Shown: piece by piece, positions 23,023-32,411 of the stretch
How positions within the stretch are numbered: the first letter of the stretch is position 1
How the letters are laid out: every line of letters begins with the position of its first letter
NCBI GenBank assembly: GCA_030998225.1
Contig: JAPYXD010000308.1
Location: 134,001-198,000, forward strand
DNA from: Diplolepis rosae
Taxonomy: Eukaryota > Arthropoda > Insecta > Hymenoptera > Diplolepididae
Length of the DNA stretch: 64,000 bases
Direction: 5' to 3'
Program-made: the position numbers and the translations under genes
The notes under the pieces: model-generated
The model's input: the letters and a program-made list of their open reading frames with translations, nothing else
Database searches by the model: none
Told to the model about the DNA's origin: nothing

Positions 23023-23465
23023 TGTACTTACAGTTTTGAACGTTCATTGAACGATGGAAAAAATTTTTTGTTAAACTAAATGATTAGTTTTTGGTCCAGA
23101 AAATTAAAAAATAGTGTATTGTGTTAGCAAAGATTAAGCAACGCGCGTGAAATGTAATAGACGCAATCTGGGCAAAGAACTAAAGCCATTTATTAATGGA
23201 AGATACAAAAGGTATTTGCCGTAATGAGATCTATGATCGACTGACTGTGAACATATCAAAATGTATAAAGTAATCTAGAGCTGCCCTACCGCCCTCTACA
23301 GTTAAATGATAGAGGCTGGATCAAATGTCTATAATCGATAAATCCAACATATTGTTCATGAACGATTGTATATTTGAAGGGCCCTAAATATAAATATAAT
23401 AATTAATTTTTTTATGGAAAAAAAATTTTGTCATCGTTCAATGAACGTTCAAAACTGTAAGTACA
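23023..23465. mobile_element. TIR MITE (TGTACTTACAGTTTTGAACG ends) interrupted by a solo LTR
   Basis: The left end is TGTACTTACAGTTTTGAACG at 23023, and the reverse complement sits at the right end (to 23465); TIRs are about 35-50 bp. A second copy lies at 55638-55845 without the insertion. Removing 23122-23349 plus one copy of the duplicated target leaves an element like that second copy. Confidence 0.8.
23122..23349. mobile_element. Solo LTR, 228 bp, 5-bp target duplication TATTG
   Basis: The insertion begins TGTTAGC and ends CCAACA (TG...CA termini). It is flanked by TATTG at 23117-23121 and 23350-23354. The related MITE at 55638-55845 has an undivided site (GTGTATTGTTCATGAAC, TATTG at 55729-55733), so the insertion boundaries are independently confirmed. 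The size and the 5-bp duplication fit an LTR retrotransposon of copia, gypsy or BEL type. No internal coding part remains. Confidence 0.82.
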
Positions 23466-23567
23466 TTTATTCTTGTAAGTTTTTATAAACTTTGAAATAC
23501 ACTTAATCGCATTCAATGATTGTTTAAACTAAAAAGTTACTATTATTTACGTGTTACAAGAATTACC

Positions 23568-23831
23568 ATGACTGACCAATGTGACCGCGGTAATACCGGT
23601 CAGAATGTGGTAATACCTGATATTGCCGAGCACTTCCCATCACCAGTCTTGGAAGAATTACTGACTCGATTCTGCCATGAAGTAAATTGTCAGCCAGTTG
23701 TAAAAGACAGTTTAACGTTCTTTTCAAGCACTTCCCAAATTGATATTATTTTACGAGAAACTCCTCAAACTGCATGTTTATTCAATTATATTTTGCTATT
23801 TTTTTCAAAATTTCTTTTACTTTCAAAATAA
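23568..23831 (+). CDS. Unassigned protein-like ORF
   Basis: The ATG at 23568 (attaccATG) opens a frame with even codon use and balanced residues: MTDQCDRGNTGQNVVIPDIA, EHFPSPVLEELLTRFCHEVN and SLTFFSSTSQIDIILRE. It then degrades into a hydrophobic AT-rich tail (FNYILLFFSKFLLL), as if coding sequence ended or an intron began after about residue 70. I do not recognise the family. It may be an exon or a gene fragment carried by a transposon. The frame is open further upstream to 23520. Confidence 0.3.
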   Translation: MTDQCDRGNTGQNVVIPDIAEHFPSPVLEELLTRFCHEVNCQPVVKDSLTFFSSTSQIDIILRETPQTACLFNYILLFFSKFLLLSK

Positions 23832-23934
23832 AATGCGCAAAAGACATTTGTTATACGACAAAACATTAATTAATCAAATAATGATTAACTCTACAGCAGT
23901 CTTATTTCTTCAAATTGATTAGCTTATAAAATCC

Positions 23935-24006
23935 ACCTTAGCCCGGATTCGAACCAAGAACCTCTCTATCTTATGTCAGGTATGTTTCTAGTTATGCTGT
24001 GGTGTA
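23935..24006 (-). repeat. tRNA-like SINE head
   Basis: The minus strand reads AGCATAACTAGAAACATACC (A-box region) and then TTCTTGGTTCGAATCCGGGC (perfect B-box core) about 45 bases later, the spacing of a tRNA promoter. The acceptor stem does not close, so this is a SINE or pseudogene. Confidence 0.5.
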
Positions 24007-24164
24007 TTTAAATATAATTTCTATCGATTTGTAATTTCGAGTATACATAGGTGGACTAGAAAGTTTCTCTCAACGTACATTATTCTTTAATTATAATATT
24101 AATATTAGGTGTACAATTTTGATATCTTATCTTGCATGGACAAAAGTTGATAGACAAAAAAATT

Positions 24165-24223
24165 ACCATATCCATCATATGGTCTACATTATCGGAAGAT
24201 CATCAGTCACGTATCAGATACAC
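24165..24223 (+). repeat. Truncated SINE-like repeat
   Basis: GTCTACATTATCGGAAGATC and ATCAGTCACGTATCAGATAC match the core of the 20087 family. The copy is cut by the start of the MITE at 24224. Confidence 0.55.
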
Positions 24224-24400
24224 TCAGAAAAAGATTTAATTAAATGGTAGAAAATAATTTGTTTGAAAGACTTTTGTTGATTTAAGAAAATGATTTATTT
24301 GAATTAAATAAAACTTGTTTAATTCAAATAAAGTATCTTTGAACCAAATAAAAATTTATTCAAATCAAATAAATTTTCCTTCAGAAGAAACAAATTATTG
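24224..24400. mobile_element. Left half of a CACT..AGAAAAA MITE split by a later insertion
   Basis: It begins CACTCAGAAAAAGATTTAAT after TA and follows the same order of motifs as the intact 380-bp copies at 38268-38646 and 62026-62405 (AATAATTTGTTTGAAAGACT, GTATCTTTGAACCAAATAAA). It stops at AAATTATTG, the target site of the foldback element. A short piece of the right half (AAATTATTG..TATATATGGTCAAAGAT) resumes at 27900-27935. Confidence 0.75.
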
Positions 24401-25362
24401 ATGTCCAGGAAGTTAGCACCGCCATTTTGTTTTTTCAAAAAAACAAAAGTTGTGCTGAATTGTGCTAGGTTTGTGCTGAATTGTGCTGCAAACGATTTTT
24501 GAAAAAAAATGAAAATTAGGGCTAAAATTTTGAAAAAACGATTTTTTTACCAGCACCGCCATTTTGTTTTTTTGAAAAAACAAAAGTTGTGCTGAGTTGT
24601 GCTAGGTTTGTGCTGGATTATGCCGTAAACGATTTTTGAAAAAAATGAAAATTGGGACCATAATTTCTAAAAAAAAAAAATTTTACAAGCACCGCCATTT
24701 TGTTTTTTCGAAAAAATAAAAGTTGTGCCGAATTGTGCTAGGCAAGCACAATAAATATCTTCCTCATTAATTATCTCTCAGGCGCATCCTCTTTAAAATA
24801 AATACATATTTGTCAATTTCAAAATTTGTTTAAACATACAATTTTCAAAACCACCAATTTCGAAAAAACAAAAGTTGTGCTGAGTTGTGCTAGGCGAGCA
24901 CAATAAATCTCTTTCTCATCAATTATCTCTCAGACGCATCCTTTTCAAAATAAATACATATTTGTCAATTTCAAAATTTGTTCGGCGAGTACAACAATAA
25001 TCTCTCATAACATTTTCCAATACAGATTAATATTTTCCAAATGAAAACTCATTTCTCAGAATTCCAAGAGTTCTATTTGCAGTTCTAGATTCTTCTCAAT
25101 TAGTTCTAAAAATAAGTCCAAATACATTTTATTCTGAAATTAAAATTCACAAAACTTTGGTACTTCAAAGTATTCAAAATAATCTCAAAATCTCATTTTC
25201 GAGAAAATATTAACTTGTAATTTTAAAAGTCTTAAAATTAATGCTTAAAAAATATACGCACGTGGAGAATGCCGAGACGGAACGTTTTTTGTCGCATAAT
25301 TGTTTTCAAAATTAAGAATTAAAAAGTGAACAATTTTGAACCTGATATAAAATGAGTATTTA

Positions 25363-26190
25363 ATAGTATATTACGTGCCTAGGCGCACAATGAGGGTTAT
25401 TGCGTAACGAGCGACAATGCTCGCAGGAGATCGAAGCCGAGACAAAGCCGAGACGAAGCTGCCCAAGTGCGAAATTAGATACGGCCCAACACTGGCCCAG
25501 CATCGCCAAAAATTTGCCGACGATCTTCTGCCAATATCATGCCGTTGCTGTAATAATAACTCCGATATGCACTTGGCGACCATTGCTGTCCCAAACTCTG
25601 GCCGCCAGCACTTGTTTTCGGCACAGGAGCGGGCCAATGCTGTGCCGATCCCTGATTTTCTCACTTCCAGGATGGTTTGCCGTGGTAAAAGTGATACATG
25701 GCCCAGTAAGGTGCCGTCCATGAGCCCGACTCTGGTTCTTCTACTTTCAGAACTGGATGCCATAGTAAAAATGACAATCGGCTTGGTATAGGGCCGATAC
25801 TGGGCCAAGTTTTAGCTGAAGGTCGGTAAACTTAAACAGTCGAAAAAGGCCGCCGTCTTCGGCCCAGCACTTGACCGATGCAAACAGTAACACTGGCCCA
25901 ATAACAATGGCCGACTCTTGGCTGCCGAGATTGGGCCAATATTGTGCCGTATTATCACCTTCGGCAATTCGCACTTGGGTGAGGCGCGATTAGTCCTGCG
26001 CAGTTCAAATGTACAAGGCTTTGCCAGTAAGGTGCTAACGCTGTACGAAGAGGAAGAAGATTTTGCTCCGTTGCCACGCTATAGGCGCATGCGCAGTTCA
26101 ATTTTTACATTTCATTCCTCTGTAGCGCAATATACTACATTGCGCTACTGTTAACTGTAGCGAAAAAACGAGTTTGCGCGCCGGTGGCAC
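25363..26190. repeat. Dispersed repeat split by about 700 bp of GC-rich sequence
   Basis: The outer parts, TATTACGTGCCTAGGCGCAC and AATGAGGGTTATTG (25366-25403) and ATTCCTCTGTAGCGCAATAT, AACTGTAGCG and AACGAGTTTGCGCGCCGG (26109-26188), are contiguous in the inverted copy at 49512-49628. The GC-rich block between them is therefore an insertion here. All frames in the block are shadows of one another. Confidence 0.65.
25459..25985. mobile_element. GC-rich CCCA(A/G)GTGCGAA-ended element with GGCCCA degenerate repeats
   Basis: The left end is GCCCAAGTGCGAAATTAGAT. The right end, reversed, is ACCCAAGTGCGAATTGCCGA. The interior is built of short degenerate words (GGCCCA, TGGCC, GCCGAT, TGCCG) on both strands. 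Similar ends start the GC-rich blocks at 36018 and 63632 and close 43855-44150. It is non-coding despite frames of 107-145 codons on both strands. Confidence 0.6.
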
Positions 26191-26271
26191 ATAAAATATG
26201 AATCGTCCTAAGTTGGACAAATATTGTTTAAGTTGATTGAAATTTGGCATGCACACAATGTATGGTCTAGT

Positions 26272-26731
26272 TAGGGTGACAATCCGTCCGGATTTCCCCG
26301 GACATGCCCTCATTTTAGGGCTTGTGTGAGTTGTCCTACAGGATTTTCGACTTTGTCCGGATTTTTGTCTGGATTTTCAAAAGATAAATTTTTATTTTTT
26401 AATCAACTTTTGGATGTTTTCTTGTACACAATTTTATCAGTCAATGCCATCTAACGATTTCTTCGTCAATTGGCAAGTCTCAACAACTCAAAAATAATCT
26501 TTCAACTCAATAGATCATTAATTAAAATGCAACAAGGCTCAAAAATAAAAATTTAAGATGTTAAGCGTTGATAACATTTAATAAAATAGTTACTTTTCTG
26601 TCCTATCTTGTCCTCTTTTTCAAACTTTTCTGTCTTACTTGGTCCTCTTTTTCAAACTTTTCTGTCCTACTTTGTCCTCATTTTTCAAACCTTTTTGTCC
26701 TACTTTTCGAAAATCAATTATGATCACCCTA
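26272..26731. mobile_element. Non-autonomous hAT element, 8-bp duplication GGTCTAGT
   Basis: GGTCTAGT lies at 26264-26271 and 26732-26739. The element starts TAGGGTGACAATCCGTCCGG and ends ATGATCACCCTA (TIR TAGGGTGA.CA). The right part is a degenerate 32-bp tandem array (CTTTTCTGTCCTACTTTGTC + CTCTTTTTCAAA, about 3.5 units, 26590-26710). It sits inside the 3.5-kb foldback element. It has no transposase. Confidence 0.87.
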
Positions 26732-28024
26732 GGTCTAGTGATGTCGGCAATGTCATCAAAAACCTGAAAATCCCCTTTTGTCTAATAATACAATATTGAA
26801 TGTCAAATTGAGCCCGGTCGGTAAACATGTTTCTTTAGTTCGCCGAGAAAAAGTATCGAGGAAACTTTAGAGTTGAAAAAACTTCCAATGAGAAGTTTAT
26901 TAAATATTTCTCGAATAGAGAACTCTAAACAGAACTCTTGAAAATCTCAAAACCGAGATTTTTGAAAACTTTGAAGTGTCATGGTTTCTTGAACTTCGAT
27001 TTTAGAACAAAATGTGTTAAGACTTATTTGTAGAACTATTTAAGTTGAATACAGAACTCTCAACAGGACTCTTGGGACTGTTGAAAATGAGATTTACAAA
27101 AATTATTCGAATACTTTGAAGTACCATAGTTTTATGAATTTAAATTTCAGAATAAAATGTATTTGGACTTATTTTTAGAACTATTTGAGAAGAATATTTT
27201 TTGAGAAGGATACATCTAAGAGATAATTGATGAGGAAGAGATTTATTGTGCTCGCCTAGCACAACTCAGCACAACTTTTGTTTTTTCGAAATTGGTGGTT
27301 TTGAAAATTGTATGTTTAAACAAATTTTGAAATTGACAAATATGTATTTATTTTAAAGAGGATGCGTTTCAGATAAAATTGTTGAGGAAGAGATTTATTT
27401 TTCTGGCCTAGCACAACTCAGCACAACTTTTGTTTTTTCGAAATTGGCATTTTTGGAAATTGTATGTCTAAACAAATTTTGAAATTGACAAATATGTATT
27501 TATTTTGAAAATGATGCGTCTAAGAGATAATTGATGAGGAAGATATTTATTGTGCTCGCCTAGCACAATTCGGCACAACTTTTATTTTTTCGAAAAAACA
27601 AAATGGCGGTGCTTTTAAAAAAAAATTTTTTTTAGAAATTATGGCCCCAATTTTCATTTTTTCAAAAATCGTTTACGGCACAATCCAGCACAAACCTAGC
27701 ACAACTCAGCACAACTTTTGTTTTTTCAAAAAAACAAAATGGCGGTGCTGGTAAAAAAATCGTTTTTTCAAAATTTTAGCCCTAATTTTTATTTTTTTCA
27801 AAAATCGTTTGCAGCACAATTCAGTACAAACCTAGCACAATTCAGCACAACTTTTGTTTTTTCAAAAAAACAAAATGGCGGTGCTAACTTCCTGGACATA
27901 AATTATTGCGTTTGTATATATGGTCAAAGATTGCGGAAGGGTTGCCAAACTATATATGTATTTGACACGAACGATTATTCGTGAAGTAATATAAATGCTC
28001 CAGTTATATATTCCTATTACATAC

Positions 28025-28186
28025 CAGTGATCCCAGAATGCGTAAGATTTTTGCTCCCACCATGGATCCCACCAGCTCATGGTTTCTTCCTCGCTCTACT
28101 GCACGAAGTTGGTTGAATGAGGAAGACGCAATGAGCTGGTGGGATGCATGGTGGGAGCAAAAATCTTACGCATTCTGGGATCACCG
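28025..28186. mobile_element. hAT hairpin MITE, 8-bp duplication TTACATAC
   Basis: TTACATAC is at 28017-28024 and 28187-28194. The 162-bp element is almost wholly a hairpin. The left arm, CAGTGATCCCAGAATGCGTA then AGATTTTTGCTCCCACCATG, is complementary to the right arm (28129-28186), with few mismatches over about 58 bp. The loop can pair further (CTTCCTC/GAGGAAG). The same peptide (MSWWD.WWEQKSYAFWDH) is encoded on both strands because of the palindrome. Transcripts would fold into a long dsRNA hairpin. Confidence 0.88.
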
Positions 28187-28435
28187 TTACATACATACAA
28201 ACGTTAATAACTGTAATAGATGAAAAATGATTATGGCTACAGTGGGAAGATTTAGTTTTGGCAAATCAGCTAAACTATAAATGAACGCACCCATTTTGAT
28301 GATCTGCATATTATAATGCGACCACAAAATATGATTTCCTGAAGAGTGTGTCATATTAGTTCAGACACGCATTGCGAAACAAGGGAAAAAAGTGGATACT
28401 TTCAGAGTCTGCATAATTCATTTAAAATACATTTA

Positions 28436-29575
28436 CACGGATAGAAATTTAATGGTTGAAAGTACCATTTTTGACGGTAAACCAGAATCATTAGGAATTT
28501 CTGTCAGTTAGTCCCAAAAATATGCTACCTAATATAACACGTTTCAGGAAATATCACCAGGAATGATGGTAAACATTTGAAATTCATATGCCAACTTTTT
28601 TTGGGACAAAATATACCTTTAAATACGTGTATAATTATCTTTCGCGTTTACATTATAAGACATTTCATAGGTTGAAATATTACTTTCACGCATTTACGGA
28701 ATATTATAATGGTAACGTTTTACAAAGTTCCCAGCAGAGTTCAAACGTTGGAATCGTAGATGGTACTTTTTCTCCTCCTTAACACGTTGAATGCCACACC
28801 AATTTTACAGGGATTGTCCGTGGCCCCACGATAAATTTTCTATTATGCGATACATATAATGATGTTTTGTCAGATATTTTATACTGCATTCATTTCTTCA
28901 CACCACTCCACCAACGATGATAATAATAAAAAATCATAAGTATTGTCATTTCTTTATTATATATATTTCTATCAATCTGGGCGCGCCGGTCACCAGTGAC
29001 CCCTGTGGCATTCAACGTGTTAAAAACGCGTCATCAAATCAACGAACAGCAGACTTTGAAAGCACGTGTGATCAGCCGCGCTGTCGCAGTAATTTCGGCT
29101 AAAATATTTGCCACTTGACAAATAAATGAAGGGAATCGACAAGGAGCAGTGAAGATCAAAAGTGGCACTACGAAATGTTGCAATGAAAAAAAATTTTTTC
29201 TTCAATTTGAAAATATGAGAATGCTCGAAATTGAAACGTACCCATCATAAATGGTAAAAATTTGCCCCAATGTTTCCATTTTTACGATAGGCAGCGAGTA
29301 CTGATTGACATAATATACTTTACCATTATGATGGGACTTTTTCACAACTTTTTCCAATAGTTCTGGTTTACTTTCTAAAATGCTCTCTAAATTTGAATCA
29401 GTCAAAATCTACTGATTATCAGTGAAATTTGACTGATTCAAGTAGCTAAAGAGAGTTTGCTGTAAATCAGTCAAATTTCACTGATTATTTCAGTCAAATT
29501 TCGCTGATTATTTCAGTGAAAATTGACTGATTTGACAGTGAGAAATATTGAGATTGTGAGAAATTTCTTTCCGTG
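28436..29575. mobile_element. TA-flanked CACGGA..AAA element carrying a piggyBac MITE
   Basis: TA + CACGGATAGAAATTTAATGG opens the element, and GAAATTTCTTTCCGTG + TA closes it. The right part contains repeated ATCAGTCAAATTTCACTGAT words and a GAATCAGTCAAA..TTTGACTGATTC palindrome (29394-29438). The left part shares a block with 6143-6243. The overall 1140 bp includes the nested element at 28783-29019. Confidence 0.6.
28783..29019. mobile_element. piggyBac-type MITE with TTAA duplication
   Basis: TTAA (28779-28782 and 29020-29023) flanks the ends CACGTTGAATGCCACA and TGTGGCATTCAACGTG. The TIR of 16 bp is perfect. At 237 bp it is non-coding. The end sequence is a common insect piggyBac MITE type. 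Confidence 0.88.
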
Positions 29576-30289
29576 TAGTTTGTCAATTAGAGTATGTCCG
29601 CTTTTTTGCACACGTGTCACATTACTTTTTGTAAAAAATACACAAATACAGTCTTTCTTTTAGTGCCTGTAAAATTTCCCGATGCTTGATAGAAAAGTAA
29701 CTAGCATGGCAATGAGAGACTATAGTCGACTTCGGCCTGCACAGCATGTTCTCTCCTCTTGCCTTTCTAAATAAAATAAAAAGCATCAGATTTTATTTCT
29801 AAATAATGTAGAAAATTATGAAATAAACTCAGTAAACCGGCCAAATCTTTTTGCAGGAATAGCCAGAAAGTTGGCTGTATTCACGATATATTTTTTTCAG
29901 AATATAGTTACTTTACCACTGTGGTGTGCATGCCCTTAATACGTAACGTAATTGAACTTTCTTTGTAGTTTTTAAAAATCGGTGTCTGAGGCAGCTGAAT
30001 TTCTGGCCAGTATGCTCATACACGTCAACATTTTTTTATGTAAGTCAATAATGGCACAAAAAAGTATATATAGAAATGACGGTGTACTCAAATTTATTAA
30101 TCATACTTTAAAATAAGTTTAAACCATTATTTTCATTAATTTTATGAGAGGTTAAGGTTTTTACTTGTATTTTTGAAACTTTACGTATACCTCATGTTTC
30201 AAAGTGTGCAAGTCAGAATCAGAAATATCTTTATGCAAAAATTGCAGAATAAAAAAATTTTGAAAAATTAAAAAAGATTAATGACGTAT

Positions 30290-30690
30290 GCTGTGGAAAA
30301 CGTGTAGAAAGATGGCGGCTGAGGGGAAAGAGGAACAGTGCCATTTGCCGGGGGTGGTAGCACGCTGTTCAAATCTTTGAAGGTCAAGGTTTTCCGCCCC
30401 TCATGGAACTGTGATAGAGAAATGCGCGCGCATTTGGGAGCGCGTAAGGGATGGTTGCTTGAAGAGGGAGGTACGGTTTAGCGTTAGTGATTCGGGAGGG
30501 AGGCTTGTAGCCCGGTGGCCAGTATTTATAGCGCTGGTGAATCGGTCGATATTGGACAGCATCACTGCGCAATTCAAACGACCTCGCGCATACTCCATAT
30601 TTTCCTTTGTATCCACCCGCACACGCATTAAAGTTTGTCTATATCATGATTTTCTTTCTCGACATTTCTGTTCTTTCTCTTCCGAAGCCC
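30290..30690. promoter_or_regulatory. GC-rich patch, promoter or untranslated-exon candidate
   Basis: It starts with AAGATGGCGGCTGAGG (YY1-like GATGGCGGC, often near metazoan start sites) and includes GCGCGCGCATTTGGGAGCGC with a donor-like GCGC|GTAAGG at about 30443. Frames on both strands overlap each other and look non-coding. Confidence 0.35.
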
Positions 30691-31338
30691 CTACAATTTT
30701 CTAAAGGTTTTATATATGTTTTCACAGTTTACATGATGAAATATTTTTGAAACTGAATTTTATTTAACCCTTTTTTAAAATAAATAGAAGAACAGAAGTT
30801 CTCACTTTGTGACATTGATTCTGAAGACTATAACGTAATTCTATTTTTTACATTTCATATACGTGTATAACCATTTATTATCATACTACCCAAAAAAAAG
30901 ATGAACCAAGTCTACAAATTCGTCTTTAATTCGATAGCTAATTGTATGCTGACAAACTAAAAATTTATTTTCGAAGTTGACGAATTAACTAAAAATAAAA
31001 TTTTCATTTCAACCTCAATTGTTAGTTTACCGTGCTCTGCGTAAGAGAAATGCCACGTACTTGTGATGTCATGGTATGTTAACTGAGTAGGGGATCTCGT
31101 GTATTCCCCACTTGGTTGACAATGTACTATTTCTTTACTATCAAAACTAAAAATAGTCTCTCCCTCGTGCGGAAATCTTGACGTGGACTTTGCGAAGCTC
31201 TGGTCAGTTATACCTGGCAAGGGGTGTAACGCCTTGGCTGATCAACACCCTTTTTATGGGAAACTGAGTAATATCCCATCAAGACTGAATAACCATTATA
31301 TTATAGATTATTATACTGAACGTTTGATTACTTTACTA

Positions 31339-31640
31339 CACTGAGAAACTTTTCCTTGGAGTAAATCATAAAAACGAATTATATTTTAGTATAGTATCGT
31401 TTCAATATGAAACAAACAGGGTTGACGTATCAAAAATTAATATAGTGGTTTTCAAGCGGCAAAGTTAATATTTTCGTTTCAATAAATGAAATATATATTC
31501 TACTAACTGTTGTAAAACCTACGAGATTTTGAAGTCCGCTATATTAACTTTTTCTAACGCTTGCAAAACAAATGAAAGAAGGAAGGGGTTTGGTGCTGAG
31601 AAGAGGGGAGAGGTTTCAGTGAAAAAATGTACACAATAAT
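31339..31640 (+). mobile_element. TACACTGAGAAACTTTTCC repeat family copy
   Basis: It begins CACTGAGAAACTTTTCCTTG after TA. It follows the order of the 14946-15370 copy through TATCGTTTCAATATGAAACA and ends near GAGAAGAGGGGAGAGGTTTC (31595-31615). Confidence 0.6.
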
Positions 31641-31644
31641 TTAA

Positions 31645-31925
31645 AATTAATTTGTTGAGTTTGATATTTTTGCCACTGCCTACATTATCGGAGGATCACC
31701 AGTCGCGTATCAGATGGGTCGAGGGCTCGAATCCCAGCGCAATCGAAAGCGTCTTTTTTCCGCAGAAAGATTTCAAAATCTTTAAAAATTTGAATTTATT
31801 TACATTATTTGTGATGTAAAGTGTTTGAAATTGTCTATGGCACCTGTCAGCAACGCGACTAGTGATCCTCTGATATTGTAGGCAGTGGTAAAAATTTTAA
31901 ACTCAACTAATTAATTTGAAATTTT
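31645..31925. repeat. Head-to-head pair of SINE-like repeats
   Basis: A + copy (31645-31810: TTGCCACTGCCTACATTATC, ACCAGTCGCGTATCAGATGG, then GGGCTCGAATCCCAGC, a B-box) is followed by a - copy (31815-31925) ending AACTCAACTAATTAATTTGA. The + copy contains the complete promoter-like part: the TCGCGTATCAGA segment directly followed by the B box. This suggests a tRNA-Lys-like head with the anticodon region deleted. Confidence 0.65.
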
Positions 31926-32411
31926 TTTCGAAAAATCACAAATCATGAGATAAAATGTAAATTTTTTTTTTTTTTATGAAAAGCAATATATGATTTCGAT
32001 GCATTTTTAATGCAGAATACAACGGTGGGCTTATTTCTTTGGTACATGTCAGAGAAGTTGTCTCTTTCTATTGAGTTGCCAGTTTTTTTTTTATACCTTG
32101 TACGGTTTTCGAGATAATTTAGAAAAACACGAAACAAAAGTGGTTTTACAAAAAAAACTCCATATTTATCGGAAAATCATTCATTTTCCAGTCGTCTAGG
32201 TGTCATTCTCTTCATTTTTTGATGCTAAAGAAATGTAAAAAAAATTTCGGGTTCAGTCTATCACCGTTCGAATGATACATGGCAGAGAAGTTGTTCACTT
32301 TCATTTCTTGGAAGTTTTGCAAGATGTTGTTGATCAGATGCTTGTGGCGTTCTTGTGGTTTCTGAATTTTGTGTTTCGTAAGAAATTGTTTATGACAGCT
32401 TTCACAGACAA

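Larger units (their letters stand above)
24401..27899. mobile_element. Mutator-like foldback element, 3.5 kb, 9-bp target duplication
   Basis: AAATTATTG is present at 24392-24400 and 27900-27908. Between them the element starts ATGTCCAGGAAGTTAGCACC and its right end is the exact complement (GGTGCTAACTTCCTGGACAT). The inverted arms run about 24401-25210 and 27065-27899. Each arm contains three tandem units of about 137 bp beginning CACCGCCATTTTG (24417, 24554 and 24690 on the left), with TTGTTTTTTCGAAAAAACAA palindromes and TTGTGCTGAGTTGTGCTAGG motifs. A 9-bp duplication and long TIRs are Mutator/MULE traits. The interior (25211-27064) holds two further insertions and no transposase. Confidence 0.85.

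Noticed and set aside
25371..25808. ORFs of 107-145 codons in the GC-rich block
   Set aside because: Three frames overlap on both strands across a degenerate short-word repeat; length is explained by a shortage of AT-rich stop codons.
27862..28223. MSWWD.WWEQKSYAFWDH peptide encoded on both strands
   Set aside because: It is a by-product of the hAT hairpin arms; the frame is bounded by element ends, with no homologue I recognise.
30957..31220. 87-codon minus-strand ORF (MPGITDQSFAKSTSRF...)
   Set aside because: Composition is borderline and I recognise no family; splice or promoter context is lacking, so it is not called.
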